Shown: piece by piece, positions 60,842-64,000 of the stretch | Layout: every line of letters starts with the position of its first letter | Position numbering within the stretch: position 1 is the stretch's first letter | NCBI RefSeq assembly: GCF_018873765.1 | Contig: NC_057921.1 | Location: 66,639,557-66,703,556, forward strand | Direction of reading: 5' to 3' | Origin: Telopea speciosissima | Lineage: Eukaryota > Streptophyta > Magnoliopsida > Proteales > Proteaceae | DNA: 64,000 bases | Program-made: the position numbers and the translations under genes | Notes under the pieces: model-generated | Database searches by the model: none | Seen by the model: the letters and a program-made list of their open reading frames with translations, nothing else | What the model was told of the DNA's origin: nothing

Positions 60842-62263
60842 ATGGGAAGAGCTCCTTGTTGTTCAAAAGTGGGTTTACACAGAGGTCCATGGACTGCAAG
60901 AGAGGACACATTGCTCACTCTCTATATCCAAGCTCATGGTGAAGGTCACTGGAGATCTCTTCCTAAAAAAGCAGGTATCTTTGATGATTTCCTTATTTTC
61001 AAGTCCCCTATCATTTTTGATTCATTTCTCTTCTTTATAAACTTCAACTTTGTTATCATATATGGTTTCTTTTCCTTGCTACCTCCTCAATAATCTTGAG
61101 TTGACCCACCAAACGCACACACACACACACTCTCTCCCAATACAATTCCCATGTGTTGCTCAAATCATTCCTCTGTTGTTTGCCAATGTTGGTTACAAGT
61201 AGAAACTGCATTGACGCATTTTTTCTACATGGTATCAGAGCGAGTTTTCTCCAGTCTTGCACATGTGCACAGTTTTGTCCTCGATACACACGTGAATAAT
61301 CCCATTTTGGTTACCCTTGGGACTTTCTGTCCCCTGATACATTTTCGGAGTCACTCCACCCAATAGTTCGAGATTTTGGATTGAATACTTAAAGATCTCA
61401 TATTATATTTGCTTCATATTCAGAGACAAATCAAATTAAAATCTAACTTATTGTTTTGTTTCCTTGTCATTTCTTAAATTGGGGCATATATTATTGGGTT
61501 GTGCACCTAAGGACTCCTTAGATGTGGAAAGAGTTGCAGATTAAGATGGATGAATTACTTGAGACCTGATATCAAAAGAGGGAATATCAGCCCAGATGAG
61601 GAAGACCTTATCATCAGACTCCATTCACTTCTGGGTAATCGATGGTCTCTGATTGCAGGAAGATTGCCTGGTCGAACCGATAACGAGGTTAAAAACTACT
61701 GGAACACCCATCTCAGCAAAAGGCTCATCAAGAACCAGGGAACGGGAACCCAACTTGAAAAGAAATCCGGACCAAGGGAACCCAGAAAGAGAAAGCCCAA
61801 AAACAATAATAATATTAATGGCACATGCAAGAAACAAGAACAGAACAAGAAGCTGGGCAGAGGGAATTGTGAAACAGAGACGAAGATCCATCTCCCAAAA
61901 CCCATCCGGGTCACATCTGTCTCGATGACAAGAAACAATAGTTTCGAGTCTGGTAGTCATAATGGAGTAATTGAAGGTGACATTAATGGAGTTGTTGGAA
62001 CAGAAATTGTGGATTTCCCATGGTCATCATCTGGTCTCAACGATGGTGGTGATTGCTGTGGTGTTCTTGTTGGTTATGATGTTGGATGTGAATCTCATGA
62101 ACTGCCCACAAGGGAGAACATGTTCGAGAGGCTGTATGAGGAGTATCTGCAACTATTAAAGAAAGAAGAACAGAAAAAGGAAGAAGAAGAAGAAGAAGAG
62201 GAGAAAGAGGTGGAGGAAGATGAGGTTAAGTTAGATTCCTTTGCTGAATCTTTATGGGTCTGA
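60842..62263 (+). CDS. MYBPA1: R2R3-MYB transcription factor, MYBPA1-like, 294 aa, two exons
   Basis: Nuclear DNA-binding regulator. Exons are 60842-60974 and 61512-62263, joined through a split Gly codon (G/GA; donor gtatct, acceptor ctaag). The start [20 protein letters not shown] is typical of this group. The R2 and R3 repeats cover about residues 14-115 with Trp17, Trp37, Trp57, Trp89 and Trp108. R3 contains the bHLH-partner motif DLx2Rx3Lx6Lx3R (Asp76, Leu77, Arg80, Leu84, Leu91, Arg95), so it should act with bHLH and WD40 partners. Beyond the MYB domain, [20 protein letters not shown] resembles proanthocyanidin regulators of the grape MYBPA1 type; this subgroup call is from memory. The C-terminal tail is strongly acidic (Glu/Lys repeat from GAA codons, 62160-62225). 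Leu27 stands where relatives usually have Lys. The usual second intron of R2R3-MYBs is absent. Confidence 0.9.
61153..61245 (+). mobile_element. LTR-retrotransposon relic with a primer-binding site in the MYB intron
   Basis: tggtatcagagc (61230-61241) is the exact plant initiator-Met primer-binding site. It directly follows ttttttctaca, which looks like the end of an LTR. A TG start may lie at 61153. No second LTR or coding region was found in the 537-bp intron, so it is a fragment or a very small element. Confidence 0.45.
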
Positions 62264-62837
62264 CAAAGTCAAAGAGACAGAACTAAGAAGTGGAACGAAG
62301 AAAGTTCAAACTTTTGGAGCGCTTTAGGAAGATTTGGAAGTCGATCACGTGCTCACCTTCTCTTCTCGAGTTGCCAATTTGCCATTAAAGCTGCAATTTT
62401 TTTTTTTTTTTATTTTATTTTATATAATGCTGTAATTAGCAGGTGTACGTATAAGTGTTTAACTATTAACTACTACAACTACACTAGTGTAGGGATTAGG
62501 GACATTGCCATTGCCAAATTACCTTGCTCCTTTTTCTCATTGTATTATATGTCAGAAGTAGAAGAAGCTTAAGTTTGTACCTACATTTACTTGTGGTTTT
62601 TTGTTTTGGTTTTCTATGGACAAGACATAAAGTTGATGGCATATAGTTTCCACAATCTAGAAATCAATCTTGATAGGGTGGAACCCAAAATAAAATTGTG
62701 TTCAATCATGTTTACATGGCAAAAGGTTACATGTCTAAAGTGTACGTACACGGTTGTGTCTTCAATAGTCAAACGGGAATATATAATTACAATATTACTA
62801 TGAAAGGAGAAGAACGAGAAGAAGAAAAAAAAAAATA
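62264..62837 (+). other. MYB 3' flank
   Basis: Contains the likely 3' UTR: a T run (62399-62412) and AT-rich sequence. No further gene. Confidence 0.5.
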
Positions 62838-63050
62838 AAAAAATTCGATTTTCATCTCTTACTCACCACTCCAGGGAAAAGTCTCTCCTCCACTTCCCTG
62901 CCCAGCTTGGTTTCCCAATGCCTGTAATAAGGGGAGTGGATCCCACTCGAGCAGAGTGTTCGGGTAAGGGTACGGTGGTCATTACGCTCCCCTTATTACA
63001 GGCACTGGTGGAATTGGAGCCTGGAAGGGACAAAAATCCCCACTCTAGCC
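62838..63050. mobile_element. MITE carrying the shared core, third terminal type
   Basis: The inner inverted repeats are perfect over about 20 bases: aatgcctgtaataagggga and tccccttattacaggca. The outer part is weakly inverted (ttttcatctct versus the right-hand side). The core is present inverted: cccactcgagcagagtgttc, then gggtacggtggtcatta. It lies about 600 bp downstream of the MYB stop codon. Confidence 0.75.
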
Positions 63051-64000
63051 AAATCAATACAACCCCATAAATTGTCGCTCAATGTATGTCTATCTCTCAT
63101 AGTGTACAAGGATTGTTAATTTTACTATTTTTTTGGGATCGATAAACTTAAATATCGTATGTGTGAGGTCTGATTCGACAGTCCGCTAGGGCTGTTAAGC
63201 TCTTCCTCTTTGGTGCACTCTAAGAAAAGTGAACAATAGATGTGGTTTTCATTTATTATCATTAAATCTATTTGGCTCTAGCAAGTTACTGTTGTAGGAT
63301 TTTCATAAGGTGGGTTGGCATAGTCCCACTTTATTTTAACAAAATCGATTTAGTTGTGTTGATGAGAATTGCCTTAATGGTATGAGTCCAGTTACTATAT
63401 GTGGTCATAAGATATTGTTTCCTTAATGGGAAGAAAACCCTAGTTTCTATGCATGGTTGGTTCCTACCCTCACCACTATAAATAGTTGTCACTGGTCCAT
63501 TAAGTGATTAACCTAAGAAAATCTAAAGTTGAGTGGACGAGGGTAGACCAGACCAACGCAGTTCGTGTGCGACAGAGATCTTCAAGAATTCGGCTTCCAC
63601 AACCATGGATCCAGATATGCCAAGAACACTCCTGTAATTTATTGTTTGCTCATTGATCTCCATAAGTGTTCCGCTTGAATTATTCTATCAACTATTTCTA
63701 AAGGTGTAGCAAAAGAAGTAGCTTCATAAGTTACTAATGTGAATGGCCTGGAGGACCTTGGACAGTACTTGTACAAGGACAAGATCCGTGCACTTGCTTA
63801 AGGAGGTTGTATTTGCTCCGGTGATCAGTAAATTTCACCATAAGAAAAGCTTCTCCTATAAACGATGCACACCAATCCTTTTGGGGTCAATCCAATCTGA
63901 TCGATTCACACCTAAAAAAACCCAAGAAATTTCCTTTTTTTGTATCTAAGGATCGATTATAGAGTTGATGGAGGAGTGGAGAATGATGTAGGCGCACAGC
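63051..64000. other. Spacer, possibly part of an LTR retrotransposon
   Basis: A TATA-like cactataaatag at about 63474-63485 is followed by leader-like sequence, and catggatccagat-like motifs follow. This resembles an LTR promoter region, but no LTR borders can be fixed before the window ends. No coding domain recognised. Confidence 0.3.

Noticed and set aside
61625..61960. Frames antisense or out of frame to MYB exon 2
   Set aside because: The MYB domain is unambiguous in the other frame.
63473..63620. A complete LTR retrotransposon at the right edge
   Set aside because: Promoter-like sequence is present but no LTR pair, primer site or domain is visible before the window ends.

Overview
The window is nuclear DNA of a flowering plant, almost certainly a eudicot. 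It has GT-AG introns, R2R3-MYB and Dof transcription factors, long TC/TA microsatellites, TA-rich spacers and many small plant-type transposons. The MYB resembles the grape MYBPA1 type, which suits a woody or early-diverging eudicot, but I cannot name a species. Nothing bacterial, organellar or viral was recognised.

Five protein genes are supported by splice-consistent reading. (1) 367-5876, + strand: the last two coding exons of an ORMDL (ORM1/ORM2-type) regulator of sphingolipid synthesis, separated by a 5.2 kb intron; its first exon lies left of the window. (2) 13101-14435, - strand: a two-exon Dof zinc-finger factor of 289 residues. (3) 26507-33893, - strand: an eight-exon, 534-residue protein joining a DEDDy 3'-5' exonuclease domain to a Mut7-C RNase domain. 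(4) 47902-55930, + strand: a seven-exon, 752-residue WD40 protein of the WDR44-like plant group. (5) 60842-62263, + strand: a two-exon, 294-residue R2R3-MYB that looks like a proanthocyanidin-type (MYBPA1) regulator. The genes are functionally unrelated; this is an ordinary gene-bearing segment, not a cluster.

Most of the rest is transposon-derived, and many insertions can be delimited to the base by target-site duplications (TSDs). There is a solo LTR inside an older foldback MITE (8029-8840), and a 5'-truncated LINE with an 18-bp TSD (35460-36056). A Mutator-like element with about 245-bp terminal inverted repeats (TIRs) and a 9-bp TSD lies at 38832-40339. A TRIM-like miniature LTR element with a 5-bp TSD and a primer-binding site lies in the WD40 intron (50190-51823). 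A tRNA-derived SINE with a 13-bp TSD lies upstream of the MYB gene (59073-59306), and an Au-type SINE at about 17030-17193.

The most unusual signal is a set of short MITEs with different termini that share one GC-rich core of about 50 bp: six full copies (in 22555-22743, 36211-36402, 36470-36616, 59926-60111, 60112-60262 and 62838-63050) plus shortened relatives. Two loci hold two such elements side by side, and one pair is itself inserted inside another MITE about 0.5 kb upstream of the MYB start codon. Long C/G homopolymer runs, often next to A or T runs, are also unusually frequent.
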